Below the pieces are notes generated by a model, which was given only the letters and a program-made list of their open reading frames with translations, was not told the DNA's origin and ran no database searches. Source: Amycolatopsis bartoniae (lineage in GTDB: Bacteria; Actinomycetota; Actinomycetes; Mycobacteriales; Pseudonocardiaceae). Taken from it: 64,000 bases of DNA. Shown here one piece after another: positions 51,744 through 58,810 of this stretch. A program made the position numbers and the translations under genes. Position 1 is the first letter of the stretch. Each line of letters begins with the position of its first letter. The DNA lies in assembly GCF_014191255.1 (NCBI RefSeq), contig NZ_JACHWH010000001.1, positions 558,001 through 622,000 of the forward strand, in the 5' to 3' direction.

Positions 51744-52910
51744 TCACCGCAGCGTGTGCAGCCGCTTGATGCCCTCGTCCAGTACCTCGTCCCGCTTGCA
51801 GAACGCGAACCTCAGCAGGTGCTTCCACTCGTCCGGGTGGTCGGTGAACCCACTGACGGGTACCGCGGCCACACCGATCCGTTCCGGCAGCTGCCAGGCC
51901 AGCTCCGTGGCGTCCTCGAACCCCAGCGGCCGCACATCCGCGCACACGAAGTACGTCCCGAAGCTCGGGTGCACCCCGAACCCCGCCTCCGCCAGCCCCG
52001 TGGACAGCCGGTCGCGCTTGCCCTCCAGCGACTTCCGCAGCTCGTCGACCCACGACAGCTCGTGGTCGAGCGCGTGCGCGACGGCCGGCTGCAGCGGCCC
52101 GCCGGACACGAACGTGATGAACTGCTTCGCCGCCTTCACCGCGCTGACCAGGTCCGGCGTCGCGCAGACCCACCCGATCTTCCAGCCCGTGCAGTTGAAC
52201 GTCTTGCCCGCGCTCGAGATCGACACCGTCCGCTCGCGCATGCCCGGGAAGGTGGCCAGCGGCCGGTGCTCGGCCGCGTCGAAGACCAGGTGCTCGTACA
52301 CCTCGTCGGTGATCGCGACGAGGTCGTTCTTCACACACAGCTCCGCGATCGCCGACAGCTCCGCGTCACTGAACACGGTGCCCGTCGGGTTGTGCGGGGA
52401 GTTGACCAGGATCGCGCGCGTCGCAGGCGTGACCGCGGCGCGCAAAGCGTGCACGTCGAGCAGGAACCGGCCGTCCTCGCCCTCCACGAGCGACACGACC
52501 TTTCGCGTGGCGCCCGCCATCGCGACGGCCGCCGGGTACGAGTCGTAGTACGGCTCCACCACGATCACCTCGTCGCCGGGCTCGGTCAGCGCGAGTACGG
52601 CGGCGGTGATGGCCTCGGTGGCGCCCGCAGTGACGAGGATCTCGGTGTCCGGGTCGTAGCTCAGCCCGTACCGCTCGCGGTGCCGGGCGATCGCCGCGCG
52701 CAGCTCGGGCCGGCCGGGGCCGGGCGGGTACTGGTTCGCCCCGCCGTACAAGGCGTTCTTCGCCGCGTCGAGCATGCCGGCGGGCCCATCGGTGTCCGGA
52801 AAACCCTGGCCCAGGTTGATCGAATCCGTGCGCACGGCGAGCGCGGTCATCTCGGCGAAGATGGTCGAGGTGAACGGCCGCAGGCGGGGGACGAGAGCTG
52901 GTACGCGCAT
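51744..52910 (-). CDS. Class I/II PLP aminotransferase (DapC/KAT-like)
   Basis: This 388-residue fold-I aminotransferase shows SINLGQGFPDTDGPAGMLDA, NQYPPGPGRPELRAAIARHR, VTAGATEAITAAVLALTEPG, VVEPYYDSYPAAVAMAGA, NSPHNPTGTVFSDAELSAI, TDEVYEHLVF and the PLP Lys in SISSAGKTFNCTGWKIGWVC. Similar proteins are annotated as N-succinyldiaminopimelate or kynurenine/glutamine aminotransferases, and sequence alone does not decide. It starts at ATG 52908-52910, divergent from DUF445 with only 29 bases between, so the two share a promoter region. Confidence 0.88.
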   Translation of the reverse strand: MRVPALVPRLRPFTSTIFAEMTALAVRTDSINLGQGFPDTDGPAGMLDAAKNALYGGANQYPPGPGRPELRAAIARHRERYGLSYDPDTEILVTAGATEAITAAVLALTEPGDEVIVVEPYYDSYPAAVAMAGATRKVVSLVEGEDGRFLLDVHALRAAVTPATRAILVNSPHNPTGTVFSDAELSAIAELCVKNDLVAITDEVYEHLVFDAAEHRPLATFPGMRERTVSISSAGKTFNCTGWKIGWVCATPDLVSAVKAAKQFITFVSGGPLQPAVAHALDHELSWVDELRKSLEGKRDRLSTGLAEAGFGVHPSFGTYFVCADVRPLGFEDATELAWQLPERIGVAAVPVSGFTDHPDEWKHLLRFAFCKRDEVLDEGIKRLHTLR

Positions 52911-52939
52911 AATTCCCGATCCTCACGGACAATGGGGGT

Positions 52940-54223
52940 GTGGAGCAAACGACGCCCGCCGACCCGCCCGGAGGTCTGGCCAACGAGGAGGCCAAACGGC
53001 GTGGGCTGCGCAAGATGAAGCTGGTCGCCTCGGCCTTCCTGCTCGGGGCGACTGTCGTGTTCGCGCTGACCAGCTGGGCGCAGGCCGCGGGCTGGCCGGG
53101 CTGGGTCGGCTACGTCCGGGCCGCGGCCGAGGCAGGGATGGTCGGCGCGCTCGCGGACTGGTTCGCCGTGACGGCACTGTTCCGGCACCCGTTGCGGCTG
53201 CCGATCCCGCACACCGCGATCATCCCGAACAAGAAGGACCAGCTCGGGACGAGCCTCGGCGACTTCGTGGGCAGCAACTTCCTGTCCGAGCCGGTGGTGC
53301 GCGACAAGCTGCGGCGGGCGGAGATCGCGCGGCGGCTCGGGGAGTGGCTCGCGCAGCGGGAGAACGCCGAGCGCGTGACCTCCGAACTGGCGACCGTGGT
53401 GCGGGGCCTGGTCACGGTGTTGCGCGACGAGGACGTGCAGGCGGTGATGGAGCAGGCTGTCGTGCGCCGGGTGGTCGACCGGCCGTGGGGGCCGCCGCTG
53501 GGCAAGCTGCTGGAGCAGGTCTTCGCCGACGGGGCGCACTACAAGCTTGTCGACCTGATGTGCGACCGCGCGTACGAGTGGGTGCGGGACAACCACGCCA
53601 CCGTGCTGCGCGTGGTGTCGGACCGGGCGCCGAGCTGGTCGCCGAAGTTCGTGGACTCGATGCTGGCGGACAAGGTGTACGGCGAGGTGCTGTCGTTCGC
53701 GTGGGCGGTGAAGACCGACGTGAACCACCCGATGCGGCTGGCGCTGGACAAGTTCCTCGGCGAGTTCGCGCAGGACCTGCAGAAGGACCCGGACACGATG
53801 GCACGGGCCGAGCAGGTCAAGCAGCAGATCCTCGACCACCCCGACGTGCAGAAGCTGATCGGTTCCGCGTGGACGACGGCGAAGGGCATGCTGCTCACCG
53901 CGGCGGAAGACCCGTCGAGCGAGCTGCGCCGCCGCGTCCGCGACGGTCTGTGCTCCCTAGGCGAACGCCTCTGCACCGACGACGGCCTCCGGTCCAAAGT
54001 GGACGGCTGGGCCGAGGGTGCGGCGGCGTACCTTGTCACGCACTACTCGCGCGAGATCACCACGATCATCACCGACACTGTCGAGCGCTGGGACGCCGAG
54101 GAGACGTCGCGGAAGATCGAGCTCCAGGTCGGCCGCGACCTGCAGTTCATCCGCATCAACGGCACGGTGGTCGGCGCACTGGCGGGACTGGTGATCTACA
54201 CGGTCGCCGAGCTGGTCTTCTAG
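52940..54223 (+). CDS. DUF445 membrane protein
   Basis: This 427-residue DUF445 (YjiN-like) protein has an N-terminal helix (KLVASAFLLGATVVFALTSW), the conserved AAAEAGMVGALADWFAVTAL and FRHPLRLPIPHTAIIPNKKD, then a long helical cytoplasmic part. It ends with a membrane helix (INGTVVGALAGLVIYTVAEL). The function is unknown. The GTG at 52940 faces the divergent aminotransferase. It ends about 50 bases before the IS481 derivative, with no terminator seen in between. Confidence 0.88.
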   Translation: MEQTTPADPPGGLANEEAKRRGLRKMKLVASAFLLGATVVFALTSWAQAAGWPGWVGYVRAAAEAGMVGALADWFAVTALFRHPLRLPIPHTAIIPNKKDQLGTSLGDFVGSNFLSEPVVRDKLRRAEIARRLGEWLAQRENAERVTSELATVVRGLVTVLRDEDVQAVMEQAVVRRVVDRPWGPPLGKLLEQVFADGAHYKLVDLMCDRAYEWVRDNHATVLRVVSDRAPSWSPKFVDSMLADKVYGEVLSFAWAVKTDVNHPMRLALDKFLGEFAQDLQKDPDTMARAEQVKQQILDHPDVQKLIGSAWTTAKGMLLTAAEDPSSELRRRVRDGLCSLGERLCTDDGLRSKVDGWAEGAAAYLVTHYSREITTIITDTVERWDAEETSRKIELQVGRDLQFIRINGTVVGALAGLVIYTVAELVF

Positions 54224-54274
54224 CTCGTGCGGGACCACGGCCTCCGCGAGCAAGCCAAGCTGCCCTGAACACCT

Positions 54275-55207
54275 CTAGGTGTGATGTCCGGAGACGTTGT
54301 CCCGAGATGAAGTAGCCGGTGACGGCCTGTCGTGCAGACAGGTGAAGGCCTCTGGTTGTGAAGTGGAGCTGTCGAGGAACCGCTTCACCGACCGGGGGCC
54401 TTCGTGTCCCACCCTAACGCCACCCTGACCCCGCGCACTCGACTCCGGTTGGCGCGCCTGATCGTCGAACGAGGCTGGACCTACGCCCAAGCAGCGAAAA
54501 TGTTCATGGTCGCGCCCAGGACCGCCGCAGTCCTGACCCGGTGCCGGATCAACCGGCTCACCCACCTCGACCGCGTCACCGGTGAACCCTTACGCCGCTA
54601 CGAACACCCCCACCCGGGCTCGCTGATCCACGTCGATGTCACCAAGTTCGGCAACATCCCCGACGGCGGCGGACACCGGTTCGTCGGCCGCCAGCAAGGA
54701 GACCACAACAAACGCACCACCCCCGGCCTGGCCCGAAGCGCCGACCGCAATCTCCGCACCGGCACCGCCTTCCTGCACACCGTCATCGACGAGCGCTCCC
54801 GCGTCGCCTACGCCGAGATCCACGCCGACGAGACCGCAGTCACGGCGACCGCGGTGCCCCGGCGTGCGATCACCTGGTTCACTGCCCGGGGAGTGTCTGT
54901 CGAACGAGTCTTGTCCGACAACGGGTCGGCCTACCGGTCCCACGCCTGACGCGACACTTGCACCGAGTTGGGCATCACCCCGAAACGCACCCGTCCTTAC
55001 CGCCCTCAAACCAACGGCAAGATCGAACGCTTCCACCGCACCCTCGCCGAGGGCTGGGCCTACGCCCGCCTCTACCCGTCCGAAACCCACCGCCGAGAAG
55101 CACTACCCGGCTGGCTCCACTTCTACAATCACCACCGACCCCACTCCGCCATCGGAGGCAGGCCACCCACCACCAGGCTGACCAACCTCCCCGGACATCA
55201 CATCTAG
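54275..55207 (+). mobile_element. IS481-type element, internally deleted, in a CTAG target
   Basis: CTAG flanks both ends (54275-54278 and 55204-55207), consistent with a 4-base target duplication. Inside lie inverted ends: GTGTGATGTCCGG at 54279-54291 against CCGGACATCACAT at 55191-55203, with further partial pairing to AACCTC at 55184. The element is about 930 bases, compared with about 1.1 kb for the related one at 10.3 kb. An internal hairpin (54344-54350 with 54397-54403, plus inner pairing) abuts the GTG start at 54404. Confidence 0.8.
54404..55207 (+). pseudogene. IS481 transposase with internal deletion and one nonsense codon
   Basis: One frame runs from GTG 54404 to TAG 55205 with a single TGA at 54947-54949, where the relative at 10.3 kb has Trp (SRLWRDTLAD against HA-stop-RDTCTELG). 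The HTH piece (GWTYAQAAKMFMVAPRTA) is joined directly to AVLTRCRINRLTHLDRVTGE. Compared with the 10.3-kb relative this drops about 60 residues between the HTH and the integrase core. The core has HVDVTKFGNIPDGGGHRFVG, VIDERSRVAYAEIH, VLSDNGSAYRS and RPYRPQTNGKIERFHRTLAE. The element can probably only be moved by a related transposase. Confidence 0.8.
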
Positions 55208-55956
55208 AGCAGGACCCACCCCCCGTCGACACACAGCGTCTGGCCGGTCATGAAACCGCTGTCCGGGCTCAGCAGGAAACTGACCGCGCCGGCGACGTCC
55301 TCCGCGAGGCCGCGGCGTTGCAGGATCTGGTTCGCCAGCACACGCTCGCGCACCGCGGCCTGATCCGGGAACGACTCCAACTCCTCCTCGGTCTGGATCG
55401 CACCGGGCATCACCGAGTTCACGCGGATGCCACGGGAGCCCAGCTCCCGCGCGAGCGCGCGGGTGAACCCGAGGAGTCCGGCCTTGGTGGTCGTGTAGTG
55501 CAGCGACTGCGGCGCCCCGAGTTTGGCCTGCACGCTGCTGACGGTGACGATCGCGCCGCCGTCCGCCCCCCGCGCACCGCCGAAGGCCCGGCGGCAGCAT
55601 AGGAACGCGCCCTTGAGGTTCACGTCGCTCACCTTGTCCCAGGTGCTCTCGGTGATCTCGTCCCACGGTTGCCGCCCGGTGGCCGCGGCGTTGAGCACGA
55701 GCGCACCCACCGGCCCAAGCTGCTGCTCGCAGTCGGCGAACATTTCGTCGACCGCCTCGGCGTCGGTGACATCAGCCGCGAAGACCGCCGCGTCGCCGCC
55801 CCACCCCCGGATCTCCTCCGCGACCTCCTTGGCCCGGTTGAGCATGTCGCCGTCGGGATAGCTGTTGATCGCGACCGCCATCCCGTTGCGGGCCAGGCGG
55901 CGGGCCACCGCCGCGCCGATGCCACGGGACGCACCCGTCACCAGTGCTACACGCAT
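55204..55956 (-). CDS. Short-chain dehydrogenase/reductase (SDR)
   Basis: This 250-residue classical SDR has the cofactor motif TGASRGIGAAVARRLARNG, NAAATGRQPW, the catalytic Ser in VTVSSVQAKLG, the Tyr-x-x-x-Lys in LHYTTTKAGLLGF, and a C-terminus ending in TLCVDGGWVLL. It would reduce or oxidise an alcohol or sugar derivative with NAD(P)H. The ATG is at 55954-55956, overlapping the SMP-30 stop by 10 bases, so the two are co-translated. Its TAG stop lies within the CTAG at the IS481 end; because the target is palindromic the insertion left the stop intact. Any further operon genes downstream would now be separated by the IS. Confidence 0.9.
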   Translation of the reverse strand: MRVALVTGASRGIGAAVARRLARNGMAVAINSYPDGDMLNRAKEVAEEIRGWGGDAAVFAADVTDAEAVDEMFADCEQQLGPVGALVLNAAATGRQPWDEITESTWDKVSDVNLKGAFLCCRRAFGGARGADGGAIVTVSSVQAKLGAPQSLHYTTTKAGLLGFTRALARELGSRGIRVNSVMPGAIQTEEELESFPDQAAVRERVLANQILQRRGLAEDVAGAVSFLLSPDSGFMTGQTLCVDGGWVLL

Positions 55957-56825
55957 GGGACACCTCCGGAGAAGCGATGGGGCAGTAGACCTCGAACGGG
56001 AACGTCGACGGCGTGGAGCAGACCTCCGCCGACGGCGTCGCCAGAGTTCGCCGTCGTGATGTAGAGCGTCGACAGATCCCGGCCGCCGAACGCGCAGCTG
56101 GTCGGGCAGGGCACCGGAACCTCGACGATCGCCGTCGTCTCCCCGGTCTCCCTGTCCAGCCGCCAGACCTGTCCCGCGCCCCAGAGCGCGAGCCACAGGT
56201 CGCCGTTCCCGTCCACCGTGAGTCCGTCCGGCAACCCCGTCTCCTCGGGAATCCGCCGCAACAGGCGCGGCATGTCCAGCTCGCCCGAGTCCAGGTGGAA
56301 CTGCCAGGCCGTGACGGTGCCCGCCGTGCTGTCGACGTGGTAGAGCTCGTCGCCATCAGGGGACCAGTCGATGCCGTTGGACATCGACAGTTTCTCCAGG
56401 TGGGTGGTGACACCACGGCCGTCGAGCCGGTAGAGCGCACCACGTCGGCTGCCGTCGCGGACGGCGGAACCCGCCCACGCCCGGCCTCGGGGATCGATAC
56501 CGCCGTCGTTCATCGAGACCGGTGCGGCCACGATCTCGGCGAACTGCTCGACATGACCGGATCCGGGATCGAGCCAGCCGAATCCCGTGCTGGTCACCGC
56601 GAGCAGGTCCTCCTCCGGGCCGAGCTCGACGGCCGTGATCCGCGCGGACAGCGGGACGCACTGGTGCCTGCCTTCGAGGTCCAGCGTGTGTAGTTGCCGG
56701 CCGGGGACGTCGAGCCAGCGCAGCCCGGTGTCCGCGGTCCAGAGCGGCGATTCGCCCAGTTCCGCCACCGCGGTTGAAACGGGAGCGGCTTCGAGGACGA
56801 CTTCGCAGGAAGACGGTCCGGCCAA
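55947..56825 (-). CDS. SMP-30/gluconolactonase family protein
   Basis: This 292-residue six-bladed beta-propeller lactonase is expected to open sugar lactones. It shows VAELGESPLWTADTGLRWLD (metal Glu), MNDGGIDPRGRAWAGSA, SMSNGIDWSPDGDELYHVDS (Asn and Asp ligands) and GLPDGLTVDGNGDLWLALWG. The start is TTG at 56823-56825, preceded by GGTGGTGAC; no better ATG is present. It forms an operon with the SDR, a pairing typical of sugar-acid pathways. A palindrome upstream (56854-56871) suggests control by an IclR- or GntR-type regulator. Confidence 0.88.
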   Translation of the reverse strand: MAGPSSCEVVLEAAPVSTAVAELGESPLWTADTGLRWLDVPGRQLHTLDLEGRHQCVPLSARITAVELGPEEDLLAVTSTGFGWLDPGSGHVEQFAEIVAAPVSMNDGGIDPRGRAWAGSAVRDGSRRGALYRLDGRGVTTHLEKLSMSNGIDWSPDGDELYHVDSTAGTVTAWQFHLDSGELDMPRLLRRIPEETGLPDGLTVDGNGDLWLALWGAGQVWRLDRETGETTAIVEVPVPCPTSCAFGGRDLSTLYITTANSGDAVGGGLLHAVDVPVRGLLPHRFSGGVPCV

Positions 56826-56853
56826 ATGTCACCACCGTGGTCGGGTTTTGTCA

Positions 56854-56871
56854 GTGAAATAGTCGTTTCAC
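56854..56871. promoter_or_regulatory. Operator before the SMP-30/SDR operon
   Basis: GTGAAA-TAGTCG-TTTCAC has perfect 6-base arms. It lies 29 bases before the SMP-30 start and resembles KdgR-like IclR sites. The half-sites are the reverse order of those at 18915 and 27105. Confidence 0.55.
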
Positions 56872-56888
56872 GTTAGCAGAGCGAACCG

Positions 56889-57006
56889 ACAATCCACAGG
56901 GGTCAGCTGCTGGGCCGCTCGGGTGAACGTCTCATCCGTGCTCCACCTGCGGTTATCCCTAGTTGTCCACAGATCCGGAGTTATCCACAGGGTCTTCTGT
57001 GGGTAA
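56889..57006. promoter_or_regulatory. Cluster of DnaA-box-like sequences
   Basis: Within 118 bases lie CAATCCACA (56889-56897), TTATCCCTA (56953-56961), TTGTCCACA (56963-56971), TTATCCACA (56981-56989) and the inverted TGTGGGTAA (56998-57006, reading TTACCCACA on the minus strand). TTGTCCACA and TTATCCACA are consensus actinobacterial/general DnaA boxes. No dnaA or dnaN gene is present here, so it is not recognisable as oriC. Confidence 0.6.
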
Positions 57007-57103
57007 CTCGTTCGAGGGTTACCGGCGTTCGCGCCTTATTGCGATTGCTGCCCCTCTCCGTCGCTTCCATACTCGCGACACTGGTCGTCGAAAGGAGAAG
57101 TGG

Positions 57104-57469
57104 ATGAGTGCGGTACCCACGTTCGGTCTGGTGGCCCTGGACTGCCCCGATCCCCAGCGGCTCGCCGACTTCTACGCGGCCCTGCTCGACTGGTCCGACC
57201 TGCGGGCCGAGGAGGACGGGCACTGGGTGGAGCTGTCCGGCCCCAGTGGGGTGACGCTGGCGTTCCAGCGGGTCGGGAACTACCGGGCGCCGGAGTGGCC
57301 GGGTCAGGATGTTCCACAGCAGTTGCACCTCGATTTCAACGTGACGGACATGGATGCGTCCCAGGAGCGGGCGCTCCGCCTGGGCGCGAAGCTGCTCGAC
57401 GACAGTCGCGACGCCTTCCACGTTCTCGCTGATCCCGTGGGGCACCCGTTCTGTCTCGTCGCAGCTTGA
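57104..57469 (+). CDS. Glyoxalase/VOC-family protein
   Basis: This 121-residue VOC-fold protein reads FGLVALDCPDPQRLADFYAA, then WVELSGPSGVTLAFQRVG, PQQLHLDFNVTDMDASQERA and FHVLADPVGHPFCLV, a single glyoxalase module of the actinobacterial Glyoxalase_6 kind. Its role (metal-bound lyase or antibiotic binding) is not predictable. AAAGGAGAAG precedes the ATG at 57104; the frame is open upstream across the DnaA-box cluster but is not coding there. It is followed by the PadR operator. Confidence 0.85.
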   Translation: MSAVPTFGLVALDCPDPQRLADFYAALLDWSDLRAEEDGHWVELSGPSGVTLAFQRVGNYRAPEWPGQDVPQQLHLDFNVTDMDASQERALRLGAKLLDDSRDAFHVLADPVGHPFCLVAA

Positions 57470-57495
57470 TGACTATGAACTGAGTGTATAGACGA

Positions 57496-57520
57496 GGACT
57501 ATACATCGTGTGTATAGTCC
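57496..57520. promoter_or_regulatory. PadR operator, 10-base perfect arms
   Basis: GGACTATACA (57496-57505), TCGTG, then TGTATAGTCC (57511-57520), ending 6 bases before the PadR start. A second partial GTGTATAG lies at 57484-57491. Confidence 0.75.
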
Positions 57521-57526
57521 TGTCAC

Positions 57527-58051
57527 ATGTCGATCGGACACACACTTCTCGGCCTGCTCGAAACGGGGCCACGACACGGGTACGAACTCAAGCGTGCCTA
57601 CGACGAGCGCTTCGGGCTGGAGCGCCCGCTGCACTACGGGCAGGTGTACGCCACGCTCGCGCGGTTGCTGCGCAACGGGCTGGTGACCGAGTCCGGGGTG
57701 GAAGCGGGCGCGGGCCCGGAGCGCAAGAGCTACGCCATCACCGACGCCGGGGTCACGGACGTCGAGAAGTGGCTGAACACGCCCGAGAAACCCGAGCTGT
57801 ACCTGCAGAACACGCTGTACACGAAGGTCGTACTGGCGCTGCTGTCCGGCCGCAGCGCGGACGACGTGCTGGACGCGCAGCGGTCCGCCCATCTGAAGAC
57901 CATGCGGGAGCTGACCACCCGCAAGACCAACGGCGACCTCGCGGACGCCCTCATCTGCGACCACGCGCTGTTCCACCTGGAAGCCGACCTGCGGTGGCTA
58001 GAGCTCACGGCCGCCCGCCTGCACGACCTGGCGGAAGAGGTGCGCCGATGA
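57527..58051 (+). CDS. PadR-family transcriptional regulator
   Basis: This 174-residue regulator has a winged HTH (SIGHTLLGLLETGPRHGYEL, HYGQVYATLARLLRNGLVTE) and a C-terminal dimerisation helix region (AQRSAHLKTMRELTTRKTNG, FHLEADLRWLELTAARLHDL). The perfect palindrome just upstream indicates autoregulation. It overlaps the ABC ATPase by 4 bases, so it very likely represses this exporter and releases it on binding a toxic ligand, as PadR proteins of this type do. Confidence 0.9.
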   Translation: MSIGHTLLGLLETGPRHGYELKRAYDERFGLERPLHYGQVYATLARLLRNGLVTESGVEAGAGPERKSYAITDAGVTDVEKWLNTPEKPELYLQNTLYTKVVLALLSGRSADDVLDAQRSAHLKTMRELTTRKTNGDLADALICDHALFHLEADLRWLELTAARLHDLAEEVRR

Positions 58052-58725
58052 CAGCCCTGCTCACCGCCACCGGCCTGCGCAAGTCCTTCGGCCCCACGGA
58101 AGCGCTCGTCGGTGCGAGCTTCGCCATCGACGGAGGTGAGGTCGTCGCCGTGATGGGGCCGTCCGGCTCCGGGAAGTCCACCCTCCTGCACTGCCTCGCC
58201 GGCATCGTGCGGCCCGACCAGGGACAGGTGCGTTACCAGGGCAGGGACCTCGCGGAGCTGTCCGACGCCGAGCGCACCGCACTGCGCCGGGACGAGTTCG
58301 GCTTCGTGTTCCAGTTCGGCCAGCTCGTGCCCGAGCTGAGCTGCCTGGAGAACGTCGCCCTGCCGTTGCGTCTCGCCGGGACGCGCCGACGGCAGGCCGA
58401 AGCCGCGGCGAGGGAGTTCCTGGCGCGGGTCGACGTGGCGGAGCTCGGCCCGAAGCGCCCCGGCGAGGTGTCGGGCGGCCAAGGTCAGCGCGTCGCCATC
58501 GCCCGCGCGCTCGTGACCCGACCGAAGGTGATCTTCGCGGACGAGCCGACCGGCGCGCTGGACTCGCTCAACGGCGAGCGCATCATGCGGCTACTCGTCG
58601 CCGCGGCCAAGGAGACCGACGCGGCCGTCGTCCTCGTCACCCACGAACCACGCGTCGCGGCGTACTCGGACCGGGAAGTGGTCGTGCGAGACGGCAAGAC
58701 ACGAGAACCGGTGGTGGCCGCATGA
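58048..58725 (+). CDS. ABC transporter ATP-binding protein, MacB/LolD type
   Basis: This 225-residue ATPase has Walker A GPSGSGKST, Q-loop VFQFGQLVPELSCLENVALP, signature VSGGQGQR, Walker B VIFADEPTGALD and switch VTHEPRVAAYS, all complete. It is coupled to PadR (ATGA) and followed after 85 bases by an FtsX-type permease. Together they form a two-component exporter of the MacB/LolCDE kind, most often linked to peptide or antibiotic efflux or resistance. Confidence 0.92.
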   Translation: MTALLTATGLRKSFGPTEALVGASFAIDGGEVVAVMGPSGSGKSTLLHCLAGIVRPDQGQVRYQGRDLAELSDAERTALRRDEFGFVFQFGQLVPELSCLENVALPLRLAGTRRRQAEAAAREFLARVDVAELGPKRPGEVSGGQGQRVAIARALVTRPKVIFADEPTGALDSLNGERIMRLLVAAAKETDAAVVLVTHEPRVAAYSDREVVVRDGKTREPVVAA

Positions 58726-58810
58726 GAACTGCTGACAGGTCGGAATCATTCAGCGCCACGCTGGCCGATGACGCTGCCGCGGCTTGCCGCGTCCTTGAAG
58801 GTAGGGCCGC

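Noticed and set aside
56889-57006. Replication origin
   Set aside because: There are DnaA boxes but no dnaA, dnaN, gyrB or A+T-rich unwinding stretch, so only a box cluster is reported.
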